A stretch of DNA of 64,000 nucleotides, taken from the NCBI GenBank assembly GCA_947483075.1, contig CANKLE010000002.1:62001-126000 (forward strand), given 5' to 3'. A program made the position numbers and the translations under genes. Shown in pieces: positions 9,462-18,295 of this stretch. The notes beneath the pieces are model-generated. The model was not told the DNA's origin. It made no database searches and worked only from the letters and a program-made list of their open reading frames with translations. Source of the DNA: Flavobacteriaceae bacterium (GTDB lineage Bacteria; Bacteroidota; Bacteroidia; Flavobacteriales; Flavobacteriaceae). Within the stretch, counting starts at the first letter, position 1, and every line of letters starts with the position of its first letter.

Positions 9462-9607
9462 GAATTAGGCGCAATCGCTTATTGATTTTGGGTAAAAGGT
9501 GTTAAAATATAAATAATACAGCAACATAAGTAGACTGGTAAATTTCAAAATCAATTACACATTATCTATTTATGAGGCAAAATCATGAGAAATATTGATT
9601 TTAATAC

Positions 9608-9615
9608 TATTTTTG
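9608..9615 (+). promoter_or_regulatory. -7 box of the leucine dehydrogenase gene
   Basis: TATTTTTG followed by CG, 45 bp before the ATG; matches TAnnTTTG. No -33 TTG at the usual spacing was found. Confidence 0.55.
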
Positions 9616-9659
9616 CGTCGACTTTTTAGTAATGTCGCAAAATTAATTCAAATCTCCGC

Positions 9660-10763
9660 ATGACAACAACGCTCGTACAAGCAAACGAATTAAAAAAAGT
9701 AGATCCTGTTTTTGGACAGTTGTCTTTTGATAACCACGAACAAATTGTTTTTTGCCACGACAAAGATACTGGTTTAAAAGCAATAATTGGGATACACAAT
9801 ACGGTTTTAGGACCAGCCTTGGGAGGAACTCGCATGTGGAAGTACGCCAACGAATGGGAAGCGCTCAACGACGTATTGCGACTTTCTAGAGGAATGACCT
9901 ATAAATCAGCGATTTCAGGATTGAATTTGGGTGGAGGTAAAGCCGTTATTATTGGCGATGCCAAAGCCGATAAAACCCCCGAACTCATTACCAAGTTTGG
10001 CCAATACGTTCATTCGTTAAGCGGCAGATACATTACGGCCGAAGACGTGGGCACAACCACCCCCGATATGGATTTGATACGCCAAGTAACGCCTTATGTT
10101 ACGGGTATATCGGAATCAATAGGAGGCTCTGGAAATCCTTCGCCAGTTACTGCCTATGGTGTATTTATGGGCATGAAAGCGGCTGCCAAGCAACAATTTG
10201 GTTCAGAAAACTTAGCAGGAAAAAAAGTGATGGTGCAAGGAATTGGCCATGTGGGAGAAACTTTGGTGATGCATTTGGTTCAAGAAGGTGCGCAGGTACA
10301 AATTACCGACATCAACGAGGAACGATTGCAAGAATTACAAGCCAAATACGGTGTAACGATTTACCGTGGCGATGATTTGTATGCTGCCGATGTAGACATC
10401 TATGCGCCTTGTGCCTTGGGTGCCACCATCAATGACGAGACCATATATAAACTCAAAGCCAAAGTGATTGCCGGCGCTGCCAATAACCAATTGGCCAATG
10501 AACAAGTACACGGAAAAATTTTGCAAGAGCGCGGCATTTTGTATGCCCCCGATTTCTTGATCAATGCGGGCGGAATCATCAATGTATACGGCGAAATTGC
10601 AGGCTACGGAAAAGTGGAAGCCTTGCGCAGAACCGAAAATATATACAATACAACCCTCGAAATTTTCAGTTTGGCCGAAGCCCAACAAAAAACCACCTAC
10701 CAAGCCGCTTTATGGTTGGCAGAAAATCGCATTGCCGAAAAGAAAAAAGAAACAGCCAAATAA
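9660..10763 (+). CDS. Leucine dehydrogenase (Glu/Leu/Phe/Val dehydrogenase family)
   Basis: NAD-dependent oxidative deamination of branched-chain L-amino acids to 2-oxoacids, cytoplasmic. 367 aa, the normal leucine dehydrogenase length. The substrate pocket has MTYKSAISGLNLGGGK, with Lys82 (carboxylate binding) and Lys94 (catalytic). The Rossmann fold appears as VQGIGHVGETLV around 190. GPALGGTRMW near residue 51 is typical of Leu/Phe dehydrogenases rather than glutamate dehydrogenase. Leu versus Phe or Val preference is not fixed by sequence alone. It is monocistronic, followed 78 bp later by nusB. Confidence 0.93.
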   Translation: MTTTLVQANELKKVDPVFGQLSFDNHEQIVFCHDKDTGLKAIIGIHNTVLGPALGGTRMWKYANEWEALNDVLRLSRGMTYKSAISGLNLGGGKAVIIGDAKADKTPELITKFGQYVHSLSGRYITAEDVGTTTPDMDLIRQVTPYVTGISESIGGSGNPSPVTAYGVFMGMKAAAKQQFGSENLAGKKVMVQGIGHVGETLVMHLVQEGAQVQITDINEERLQELQAKYGVTIYRGDDLYAADVDIYAPCALGATINDETIYKLKAKVIAGAANNQLANEQVHGKILQERGILYAPDFLINAGGIINVYGEIAGYGKVEALRRTENIYNTTLEIFSLAEAQQKTTYQAALWLAENRIAEKKKETAK

Positions 10764-10841
10764 TTTTTGGTTGATTTTTTTATTATTATTTTCGCCACGC
10801 GTTTGCAGCAAGTAGGCGTATAAATTATAAAGTTCTTACCC

Positions 10842-11783
10842 GTGTTAAACAGAAGACATATCCGTGTGAAAGTGATGCAGACCATTTATGCGATGCACCA
10901 AAATGGTTCAGATCAAGTTGAGAAAGAACAACGATTTTTGCTCAACAGCATTGATGTCATTCAAGATTTATACCTCATGATGCTTTCGGCTATCATCGAA
11001 ATGGGTAAAAAAGAAGCCGAATACCTTAGCTTGTCCAGTCAAAAACACTTGGCTACCTCTGCCGAAAAGAATCCCAACCCAAAATTCGTAAATAATGCCG
11101 TAATTCGGTTATTGTCTCAAAGTGAAAACATTCAACACGCCTTAGACAAACGAAAAATTAATCAATGGATATTAAACGACGACTATATATTGTTGTTGTT
11201 GGCCGCCACCAGAGAATCAGAATTGTATGCTGCTTATATGGAAGAATCTGCGACCTCATTTGCAGCTGATCGCGATTTTTTGATTGCCTTGTTTACCGAA
11301 GTCATCGCACCAAATGAGAAGTTGTACGAATACCTAGAAGATTTGAAACTCACTTGGATAGACGACATACCCGTGGTGAATACCTTCATCTTGAAGCAAC
11401 TCACCGCCTTGCAATCGGCCGATCAAAAATGGAAGCTTCCCAAAGTATACAAAGACGAAGACGACCAAGAATTTGCGAAAGATTTATTGATCAAAACCGT
11501 ATTAAACGAGCCCGAATTGGCAAGTTATTTTAGCGACAAAACACCCAATTGGGATGTCGATCGTATTGCCGAATTGGATACGATTATTTTAAAAATGGCC
11601 ATTTGCGAATTGTTGCGATTCCCTTCAATTCCGGTAAAAGTTACCTTGAATGAGTATTTAGAATTGGCCAAAGAATATTCTACCCCCAAAAGCAGTATTT
11701 TTATCAACGGAATTTTAGATAATTTAGTCAAAGAATTTCAAGCCAACGGAAAATTGCAAAAAACAGGAAGAGGTTTACTATAA
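10842..11783 (+). CDS. nusB: Transcription antitermination protein NusB (long Bacteroidota form)
   Basis: NusB binds boxA RNA with S10 to promote rRNA antitermination. The protein has 313 aa against about 140 in E. coli. The C-terminal half (about 175-305) holds the NusB fold, with NEPELASYF, WDVDRIAELDTIILKMAICELL and VTLNEYLELAKEYSTPKS. The N-terminal ~170 residues, starting MLNRRHIRVKVMQ, are the helical extension seen in Bacteroidota. The start is GTG; the next ATG at codon 12 would remove the conserved MLNRRHIR. It leads the nusB-DUF1573-yajC operon with gaps of 12 bp each. Confidence 0.95.
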   Translation: MLNRRHIRVKVMQTIYAMHQNGSDQVEKEQRFLLNSIDVIQDLYLMMLSAIIEMGKKEAEYLSLSSQKHLATSAEKNPNPKFVNNAVIRLLSQSENIQHALDKRKINQWILNDDYILLLLAATRESELYAAYMEESATSFAADRDFLIALFTEVIAPNEKLYEYLEDLKLTWIDDIPVVNTFILKQLTALQSADQKWKLPKVYKDEDDQEFAKDLLIKTVLNEPELASYFSDKTPNWDVDRIAELDTIILKMAICELLRFPSIPVKVTLNEYLELAKEYSTPKSSIFINGILDNLVKEFQANGKLQKTGRGLL

Positions 11784-11795
11784 AAAGATACCATT

Positions 11796-12323
11796 ATGAA
11801 TACAAGATTACTTTTTATGTTTGTTTTTTTACTGAGCATTGCTGCCTGTAAAAATGACAACGCTTTGTCAAAAATTGATCCCAATGCGCAGGATGTTCCT
11901 GTAGTTTCTGAAGATCAATTGAATCCTGAGCCCAACATTGGTCCAGCGCCAGCAGCTGAGGTTAAAGCCCCAGCGGTTACCAACGGCAAATATCCGGTGA
12001 TGCAATTTGAAACTAAGGCTCATGATTTTGGTAAAATTAACGGAGGCGATAAAGTGTCATTTGATTTTAAATTTACCAACACCGGAACCGGAGATTTGGT
12101 GATTGCCAATGCCGTCGGATCTTGCGGATGCACCGTGCCAGAATACCCCAAAGAACCTGTAGCACCCGGAAAATCGGGGGTGATGAAGGTGACCTTTAAT
12201 TCGGCTGGAAAATCAGGGATGCAACAAAAAACAGTAACCATTACTACGAATACCAAATCACAAAAAGAACTATTAACTATCAAAGCTGCTATTACGCCAC
12301 AAAGTGGTATTTTAGGGCACTAA
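11796..12323 (+). CDS. DUF1573 lipoprotein
   Basis: 175 aa. The lipoprotein signal ends in SIAAC (Cys18). A Pro/Ala-rich linker (about 45-65) leads to a DUF1573 Ig-like domain (about 70-165) with HDFGKINGGDKVSFDFKF, SCGCTVPEYPKEPVAPG and MQQKTVTITTN. The family is common in Bacteroidota between nusB and yajC; its role is unknown and it may be a periplasmic or envelope structural factor. The SCGC motif could form a disulfide. It is co-transcribed with nusB and yajC, which are housekeeping genes, so it is probably conserved and expressed constitutively. Confidence 0.9.
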   Translation: MNTRLLFMFVFLLSIAACKNDNALSKIDPNAQDVPVVSEDQLNPEPNIGPAPAAEVKAPAVTNGKYPVMQFETKAHDFGKINGGDKVSFDFKFTNTGTGDLVIANAVGSCGCTVPEYPKEPVAPGKSGVMKVTFNSAGKSGMQQKTVTITTNTKSQKELLTIKAAITPQSGILGH

Positions 12324-12335
12324 ATCTTTATTTTT

Positions 12336-12608
12336 ATGCAACAGATTCAACAATTTTTGCCGTTTATTTTAATGTTTGTGGTGATTTATTTTTTCATGAT
12401 TCGTCCGCAACAAAAACGCGTTAAACAAGAAAAACAATTTGAGGCCGATTTAAAAGTAGGCGATAAAATTGTAACCAAAAGTGGCATCCACGCCAAAATT
12501 GTCGAGCTCAATGACACTACCATCATCATAGAAACCATGTCGGGCAAACTCAAAATGGAGCGCTCGGCTATTTCAATGGAATTGTCGGCGGCTTTGGCAA
12601 AAAAATAA
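12336..12608 (+). CDS. yajC: Preprotein translocase accessory subunit YajC
   Basis: 90 aa, single N-terminal transmembrane helix (about 8-24, FILMFVVIYFFMI), then the family signature RPQQKRVKQEK and a small beta-barrel domain with VGDKIVTKSGIHAKIVELND. YajC associates with SecDF in the Sec holotranslocon of the inner membrane. It is the last gene of the nusB operon and is followed by a terminator at 12631-12660. Confidence 0.96.
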   Translation: MQQIQQFLPFILMFVVIYFFMIRPQQKRVKQEKQFEADLKVGDKIVTKSGIHAKIVELNDTTIIIETMSGKLKMERSAISMELSAALAKK

Positions 12609-12630
12609 TTCTATCGAACTCATACAAAAA

Positions 12631-12660
12631 AAAGCAACCTTTTGGGGTTGCTTTTTTTTT
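12631..12660. terminator. Terminator after yajC
   Basis: Stem AAAGCAACC (12631-12639) pairs with GGTTGCTTT (12646-12654), followed by a T run; an A run on the left also lets it act for the convergent pepT. Confidence 0.92.
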
Positions 12661-12711
12661 AAAATAACTTTTGACAGGAACTTAAATTGAACCTAATCAA
12701 TTGCTGTTTTT

Positions 12712-13965
12712 TTACATTTTAGAAAAATCTGTCGTGGCGGTCAATTGCGCAATTTGTACAATCACCTCTACGGCCTTTTGCATGCTTTCTACCGGCAAGT
12801 ATTCGTATTTGCCATGAAAGTTATGTCCGCCGGCAAAGATGTTTGGACAGGGCAATCCCATATAGGATAAGCGGCTTCCGTCGGTTCCGCCTCGAATGGG
12901 TTTAATGAGGGGTGTAATGCCCAAATTGCGCATGGCTTGTTCGGCCAAATCTACAATAAACATTTGGGGCACTACTTTTTCTTTCATGTTGTAGTACTGG
13001 TCTTTTACTTCGGCAATTACGATGTCTTCGCCAAATTGGGCCGCATATTGCGCATTAATTTGAGCTGTGATGGTGTGAATCAGTTGCTTGCGTTGTTCAA
13101 AGAGTGTCGCATCGTGGTCGCGAATAATCAATTCCAAAACCGTTTCTTCGATACTGCCTTTGAGGTGATGCACGTGAAAAAAGCCTTCGTAATCTTGGGT
13201 TTCTTGCGGCGTTTCTCCTTTGGGTAAAGCATTGATAAAATCGTTGGCAATGAGCATCGAATTGATCATTTTTCCTTTGGCATAACCCGGATGCACACTT
13301 TTCCCTTTGAAAGTGATGGTTGCTCCAGCCGCATTAAAATTTTCGTATTCCAATTCGCCTAGTTGACTGCCATCCATGGTGTAAGCCCAGTCAGCCCCAA
13401 ATTTTTCTACGTCAAAAAAGTCTGCTCCACGACCAATTTCTTCATCAGGCGTAAAACCCACCCGAATTTTTCCGTGCTTGATTTCGGGGTGTTGCACCAA
13501 GTATTCCATGGCCGAAATAATTTCGGTAAGTCCTGCTTTGTCGTCGGCACCCAGTAAAGTCAGGCCATTGGTTGTGATGAGTGTTTGTCCTTTGTACAAT
13601 AATAAATCACTAAAATAGCTAGGCGAAAGCACGATGTTTTCTTCGTCATTCAAAATGATGTCACCACCATCATAATTGTGCACCAATTGGGGTTTTACAT
13701 TGGCTCCAGTAAAATCGGGTGTGGTGTCAAAATGAGAAACAAAACCTATGGTGGGCACCTTGTGATCTACATTGCTTTCTAGTGTGCCCATCACATAGCC
13801 TCGTTCGTCTATACTCACCTCGGTAAGGCCAATCTCTTTCAGTTCTTTTACTAAAAAATGGGCCAAATCAAATTGTTTTTTGGTGCTGGGCGTGGTATCC
13901 GAATACGGATCAGATTCAGTATCAATAATGGCGTAGCTGATAAATCGGTCAATGAGGTGTTGCAT
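12712..13965 (-). CDS. pepT: Peptidase T (tripeptide aminopeptidase)
   Basis: A di-zinc M20B metallopeptidase that removes the N-terminal residue of tripeptides in the cytoplasm. 417 aa, normal for PepT. Metal and catalytic motifs: SHFDTTPDFTG (first His/Asp), GADDKAGLTEI, PDEEIGRGADFFD, and IRGGTDGSRLSYMG with FAGGHNFHGKYEY near the C-terminus. The dimerisation (lid) domain spans about 205-320. It is monocistronic, convergent with yajC. Confidence 0.96.
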   Translation of the reverse strand: MQHLIDRFISYAIIDTESDPYSDTTPSTKKQFDLAHFLVKELKEIGLTEVSIDERGYVMGTLESNVDHKVPTIGFVSHFDTTPDFTGANVKPQLVHNYDGGDIILNDEENIVLSPSYFSDLLLYKGQTLITTNGLTLLGADDKAGLTEIISAMEYLVQHPEIKHGKIRVGFTPDEEIGRGADFFDVEKFGADWAYTMDGSQLGELEYENFNAAGATITFKGKSVHPGYAKGKMINSMLIANDFINALPKGETPQETQDYEGFFHVHHLKGSIEETVLELIIRDHDATLFEQRKQLIHTITAQINAQYAAQFGEDIVIAEVKDQYYNMKEKVVPQMFIVDLAEQAMRNLGITPLIKPIRGGTDGSRLSYMGLPCPNIFAGGHNFHGKYEYLPVESMQKAVEVIVQIAQLTATTDFSKM

Positions 13966-14075
13966 GAAACTATGGATTTAGGTATTCGTAAATTGGACTG
14001 CTAAAATACTATTTTTCTTGGCACTTGATAAAGTTTTACACGGGTTTACTCAGGAAAAATTTGGATGTATGTCCC

Positions 14076-14792
14076 TTAATCCGATTTCCTTGTAATCGAA
14101 TACTGGGAAAAAATCTGCGCGACCATTTCGACAGAATTGTTTGCCACTAGCGGTAAAAATTCAACATAACTTGTGCTTGCTTCGGCATCGGCTTTGTCTG
14201 AGATGGTTCGAATAATCAGAAAGGGTATTTCGTTTACAGTGCACACAAATCCTACCGCAGCGCCCTCCATTTCTACAGCGTCACCTGCTAATTCGGTGGT
14301 TAGGTAGTCGTACTGTTGCATTTCCTTCTGGGTTAGAAATTGATCACCTGTTACAATTCTTCCGCAGTGTATTGTGTGCTCAGATTTTGCTGCGAGTGCT
14401 AATGTTTTGAGTTGTGTATCGGTTTCAAAAAAGCGGTATGATGTATAGGGCACATGCCCACGGGGAATTCCCAGGGCGGTGGTATTCAAATCATGTTGTA
14501 TACAATCGTGAGCCACCACGATATCTCCCACGGCATAATTGGGGTTCAATCCGCCAGCAACTCCAGTAAATAAAATGGCTTTGGGTTGGAATGTATCAAT
14601 TAATTTTTGCGTTACCATAGCAGCAAAAACTTTTCCTACTCCCGATTTTACCACTACTACTTCTTGGCCAAACAGTTGGCCTTGGTAAAATCGAATTGCG
14701 TTCCATTGCACAAAGGTTTGTTCTTGCATTACCTCAAGATAGGCTTGAATTTCTTCGTCGAGGGCGCCAATTATGGCGATGGGTGATTTCAT
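14076..14792 (-). CDS. mtnN: MTA/SAH-type nucleosidase, last gene of the ethanolamine operon
   Basis: 238 aa phosphorylase-superfamily nucleosidase. Motifs: IAIIGALDEEI at the N-terminus, FTGVAGGLNP, DAVEMEGAAVGFVC for the purine and ribose site, and RTISDKAD with the catalytic Asp. The start ATG at 14792 overlaps the eutC stop (ATGA), so translation is coupled; an upstream in-frame start would add 46 basic residues lying within eutC. Known enzymes cleave 5'-methylthioadenosine, S-adenosylhomocysteine and 5'-deoxyadenosine. In this operon the last is attractive, because adenosylcobalamin enzymes such as EutBC can release 5'-deoxyadenosine on inactivation. Futalosine hydrolase is an alternative. 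Confidence 0.88.
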   Translation of the reverse strand: MKSPIAIIGALDEEIQAYLEVMQEQTFVQWNAIRFYQGQLFGQEVVVVKSGVGKVFAAMVTQKLIDTFQPKAILFTGVAGGLNPNYAVGDIVVAHDCIQHDLNTTALGIPRGHVPYTSYRFFETDTQLKTLALAAKSEHTIHCGRIVTGDQFLTQKEMQQYDYLTTELAGDAVEMEGAAVGFVCTVNEIPFLIIRTISDKADAEASTSYVEFLPLVANNSVEMVAQIFSQYSITRKSD

Positions 14793-15547
14793 TGTATTTC
14801 GTTTTGAGAAAATGTGTTTTTTAATTGGATTCCGGTTTCGTTTCGCTTTAGCGCTTGTTCGATTAAAAAAGCACAGTTTTGGGCTGCAGTTGCATACGAC
14901 ATTCCCTTTGCTTGTATATTCGAAATGCAATTTCGTTGTGCATCGCTGGTCACTTCATTTGGTGCAAAGGTCAGGTAAAGACTCATACTGGTTGGAGCGC
15001 TCAATCCGGGTCGTTCGCCAATAAGTACCACAACCAATTTGGCCTCCAGGCTTTGAGCTATTCCATCGCCCAGTGCTACCCGAGCTTCGGTGGCAAGACA
15101 AGCGGGAGCAATTTGGTACTTGGCTTTTTCTATCAGAGGGAAAAGTGCTGTAAAAAATGGCAGCGCATGTTGTTGAATGGCAGCGGGAGATAATCCATCC
15201 CCCAATACAAACACAAGGTCATAGGGTTTGGCCGATTTCCATTGCTGCAGTTCTTCTCGGGATTCGTCTGATAGCTGTCTGCCCAAATCAGGACGCAACA
15301 GGTATTCTTCTCGATCGTTGGCTTTGCTTTTCACCCGAACGGTACTGCAAAAAAAGGCTTCCATTTCTGAAGCCATTTCCAGATAATCTAGCGGAGTTGT
15401 CAAGGCATCCTTTGCTGCGGCATGTGCCCAAGCAAAAGCCAAGGAAGCCGAACTCGGAATCGAAGTGCCTGTGTTTCCTATTCCGATGCGTGCCGGAGTG
15501 TATGCTTTATATTCGGCTAAAATTTCAGGGACTGTTTTGCGCATCAT
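14789..15547 (-). CDS. eutC: Ethanolamine ammonia-lyase small subunit
   Basis: 252 aa. Together with EutB it forms the adenosylcobalamin-dependent lyase that turns ethanolamine into acetaldehyde and ammonia. Motifs match EutC: IGNTGTSIPSS early, AWAHAAAKDAL, FVLGDGLSPAAIQQHA, and LIGERPGLSAPTSMSLYL. The ATG at 15547 overlaps the eutB stop (ATGA), which fixes the start; a second ATG follows directly. The stop overlaps mtnN in the same way. No microcompartment targeting peptide or shell protein gene is present nearby. Confidence 0.95.
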   Translation of the reverse strand: MMRKTVPEILAEYKAYTPARIGIGNTGTSIPSSASLAFAWAHAAAKDALTTPLDYLEMASEMEAFFCSTVRVKSKANDREEYLLRPDLGRQLSDESREELQQWKSAKPYDLVFVLGDGLSPAAIQQHALPFFTALFPLIEKAKYQIAPACLATEARVALGDGIAQSLEAKLVVVLIGERPGLSAPTSMSLYLTFAPNEVTSDAQRNCISNIQAKGMSYATAAQNCAFLIEQALKRNETGIQLKNTFSQNEIQ

Positions 15548-16899
15548 TGCAGGTATTGGAGTAATGGATGAGCGGCCGAAATAGTGTCCTGTATTTCGTG
15601 TTGTTGCAACCACAATTCAAACTCTGGAGCTGGTTTAAGCTGCATTAATTTTTGTGTGCTGCGAACATCGTGAAAGGAGGAGGTTTGGTAATTGAGCATC
15701 ACGTCATCGGCTCCGGGAACGGCCATTATAAATGCACAGCCCGCTGCGCCCATTTGGACGAGAATCGAATCCATGTCGTTTTGATCGGCGTCAGCGTGAT
15801 TGGTATAGCACACGTCCATGCCCATAGGCAATCCCAATAATTTGCCGCAAAATAAATCTTCGAGTGCGGCCCGACAGATTTGCTTGCCGTTGTGTAAATA
15901 TTCGGGGCCAATAAAACCCACCACCGAATTCACCAATAACGGATTGAATTGCCGTGCTACCGCATAGGCTCGAGCTTCGCAAGTTTGTTGGTCAACGCCC
16001 TGATGTGCATTGGCAGAAAGCGCTGATCCTTGCCCGGTTTCAAAATACAGGCATTGGTTGCCAATCGTACCCCGATTCATCGAAAGACCGGCCTCCAAGC
16101 CTTCTTGTAAGAGCGCCAAATTTACCCCAAACGAAGTGTTGGTTTGTTCTGTTCCGCCTATGGATTGAAAGACCAAATCTACGGGAACCTGCTGCTCAAT
16201 GAGTTGCAAAGTTGTGGTGAGGTGGGTCAATACACAGGACTGGGTAGGAATGGAGAAACGGTCAATTATATCGGCCAAAAGATGGTGTATTCCCGCAATT
16301 TGGGCTGGATTATCACTGGCCGGATTCACGCCAATTACGGCATCTCCACAGCCATACAACAAGCCTTCGATTACCGAGATCCCAATTCCTTTTAGGTCGT
16401 CAGTAGGATGATTGGGCTGCAGCCGCGAGGACAATCTGCCCGGCAAGCCAATGGTGTTTCTAAATTTACTGGGATTAGAACATTTTTGGGCTACTACCAT
16501 CAAGTCTTGGTTGCGCATGATTTTCGAAACTGCTGCCACCATTTCGGGCGTGAGTCCCCAACTAATTTCACGAAGAATTCTTGTTGAGGCGGCATCAGAT
16601 AACAACCAATCCCGAAATTCCCCCACAGTAAAACTAGCCACGGGCTGAAATGCAGCGGGTTGGTGCTGATCGATAATAAGCCGGCTCACCTCGTCTTTTT
16701 CATAGGCAATAGGCAGTTCGTTCAAGAAATGTTTAAGGGGAATATCGGCCAAACAGTATTGAGCAGCCACGCGTTCGGAAGCGCTATTGGCCGCAATTCC
16801 AGCCAAGGCATCGCCAGTGCGAAAAGGGCTTGCCTTTGCCATTACCGTCTTCAGATCCGGAAAATGATACTTGACGAGCTGTTGTGTAAAGGTATACAT
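15544..16899 (-). CDS. eutB: Ethanolamine ammonia-lyase large subunit
   Basis: 451 aa, the usual EutB size, a TIM barrel that binds ethanolamine and the cobalamin cofactor. Recognised by KASPFRTGDALAGIAA at the N-terminus, GLPGRLSSRLQPNHPTDD, GVNPASDNPAQIAG and HADADQNDMDSILVQMG. It starts 3 bp after the permease stop and its stop overlaps eutC. No eutA (reactivase), eutR regulator, eutD/E enzymes or shell genes are in the window, so this is the minimal eat-eutBC type. The acetaldehyde must be handled elsewhere. Confidence 0.97.
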   Translation of the reverse strand: MYTFTQQLVKYHFPDLKTVMAKASPFRTGDALAGIAANSASERVAAQYCLADIPLKHFLNELPIAYEKDEVSRLIIDQHQPAAFQPVASFTVGEFRDWLLSDAASTRILREISWGLTPEMVAAVSKIMRNQDLMVVAQKCSNPSKFRNTIGLPGRLSSRLQPNHPTDDLKGIGISVIEGLLYGCGDAVIGVNPASDNPAQIAGIHHLLADIIDRFSIPTQSCVLTHLTTTLQLIEQQVPVDLVFQSIGGTEQTNTSFGVNLALLQEGLEAGLSMNRGTIGNQCLYFETGQGSALSANAHQGVDQQTCEARAYAVARQFNPLLVNSVVGFIGPEYLHNGKQICRAALEDLFCGKLLGLPMGMDVCYTNHADADQNDMDSILVQMGAAGCAFIMAVPGADDVMLNYQTSSFHDVRSTQKLMQLKPAPEFELWLQQHEIQDTISAAHPLLQYLQ

Positions 16900-16902
16900 G
16901 GG

Positions 16903-18225
16903 TTAGTACTCTTCTCGGGTTAGGATGGATGTTTTTTCTAAATTCCCAAACCATTTAAACCCCAAAAATGTGAGTAGTAGTCCGCTAAAAAACAAGAGGG
17001 CCATTAGCGGATTGTAATAGATGATGGCAACCAAACACAAAAGCGAAAGCACTAAGGCAATAAGCGGAAAAACAGGGTAGAAAGGCGCCCTGTACAACGG
17101 TTGGTAATCGGCTTGTTGGTGTAAACGAAACAAACTGAGCATACTTATGGCATACATCGTAACGGCTCCTAATGCCGAAATGATAATTACTTGGGCTGTA
17201 GTTCCGGTGAGTAGAGCCAGTAATCCCAGTGTGCCACCAACCAACAAAGCCCAATGTGGGGTGCTGAATTTGGGGTGCAATTCACTCAATTTTTCTGGCA
17301 GGTATCCGCTTCGCGAAAGGGCAAACAATTGCCGAGAATAACTGGTGATTAAGCTGTGAAAAGAGGCAATTAGACCAAATAACCCAATGCTGGCAAATAG
17401 TTTAGTCCAGTGGTTGTCTCTGCCCAATACCTGACTAATGGCTTCGGGCAAGGGATAGTCTATTGCTTTTAGGAGCGTCCAATCGCCAATACCGCCACTC
17501 AGAATCATGACACCCAGTGCCAACAAGATTAAGGTTGCTAAGGCATACCCGTATCCTTTTGGAATAGCCTGCTTCGGATTTTTTACTTCTTCGGCCACCA
17601 TCGCTAATCCTTCTATTCCCAAAAATAACCAAACAGCAAAGGGTAAGGCTTCAAAAACACCGCCCCAGCCAAAAGGCATGCCATGGTGGGTAAAGTTATC
17701 CATTTTAAAAGCCGGACTCACAATGCCCATAAACAAGAGCAATTCACCAACTGCAAGCAGGGTTACAATAAGATTAAACACGGCCGATTCTTTTATCCCA
17801 ATAAAATTTATGATCGAGAAAATCACATAACACGCAATTGCAGTGCTTTGTACGGGAATTTCAGGTAGTAAAAAATGCAGATAACTTCCTAGTGCTAGTG
17901 CAATTGCCGGTGGAGCCAATACAAATTCTACACAACTGGCATACCCAGCGACTAATCCGCCATTGGGGCCAAAGGCTTTGTAGGCAAACGCAAAGGGTCC
18001 ACCCGCATGAGGAATGGCGGTAGTGAGCTCGGTAAAACTAAAAATAAAGGTGATGTACAACACGGCAACCAGGCAGGTAGCGACTAAAAATCCCAACGTT
18101 CCGGCCACATTCCAGCCGTAATTCCAACCAAAATATTCGCCCGAAATCACTAAACCTACACCCAAAGCCCACAAGTGCAGTGGAGTGAGTACTTTTTTTA
18201 ATTGGTTTGTTTTGCTCGTATTCAT
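16903..18225 (-). CDS. eat: Ethanolamine permease (APC superfamily)
   Basis: 440 aa inner-membrane transporter with about 12 hydrophobic segments. The N-terminal motif GLVISGEYFGWNYGWN and the helix pair TELTTAIPHAGGPFAFA fit the ethanolamine permease subfamily of amino-acid permeases. The assignment is strengthened by the position 3 bp before eutB. It is the first gene of the operon. Only 70 bp separate it from the upstream DUF975 gene and that gap holds a terminator; I see no clear TAnnTTTG box there, so the operon promoter is unresolved. Confidence 0.92.
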   Translation of the reverse strand: MNTSKTNQLKKVLTPLHLWALGVGLVISGEYFGWNYGWNVAGTLGFLVATCLVAVLYITFIFSFTELTTAIPHAGGPFAFAYKAFGPNGGLVAGYASCVEFVLAPPAIALALGSYLHFLLPEIPVQSTAIACYVIFSIINFIGIKESAVFNLIVTLLAVGELLLFMGIVSPAFKMDNFTHHGMPFGWGGVFEALPFAVWLFLGIEGLAMVAEEVKNPKQAIPKGYGYALATLILLALGVMILSGGIGDWTLLKAIDYPLPEAISQVLGRDNHWTKLFASIGLFGLIASFHSLITSYSRQLFALSRSGYLPEKLSELHPKFSTPHWALLVGGTLGLLALLTGTTAQVIIISALGAVTMYAISMLSLFRLHQQADYQPLYRAPFYPVFPLIALVLSLLCLVAIIYYNPLMALLFFSGLLLTFLGFKWFGNLEKTSILTREEY

Positions 18226-18242
18226 GAAGTTGGGGATCGGGT

Positions 18243-18276
18243 AAAAAAATCCCTTAGCTTATTTTAAACTAAGGGA
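18243..18276 (-). terminator. Terminator of the DUF975 gene
   Basis: Minus strand: TCCCTTAG (18276-18269), a short AT-rich loop, CTAAGGGA (18257-18250), then seven T. It separates the DUF975 gene from the ethanolamine operon. Confidence 0.9.
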
Positions 18277-18295
18277 TTGTATAAGGTTAATTGGC

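Noticed and set aside
14790-15000. Longer version of the nucleosidase (284 aa) starting at 14930
   Set aside because: The extra 46 residues are basic, lie within eutC, and the ATG at 14792 overlaps the eutC stop in the standard coupling pattern.
18226-18295. Riboswitch (cobalamin) before the ethanolamine operon
   Set aside because: The 70-bp gap is too short and contains only a terminator; no B12-box-like sequence is visible.
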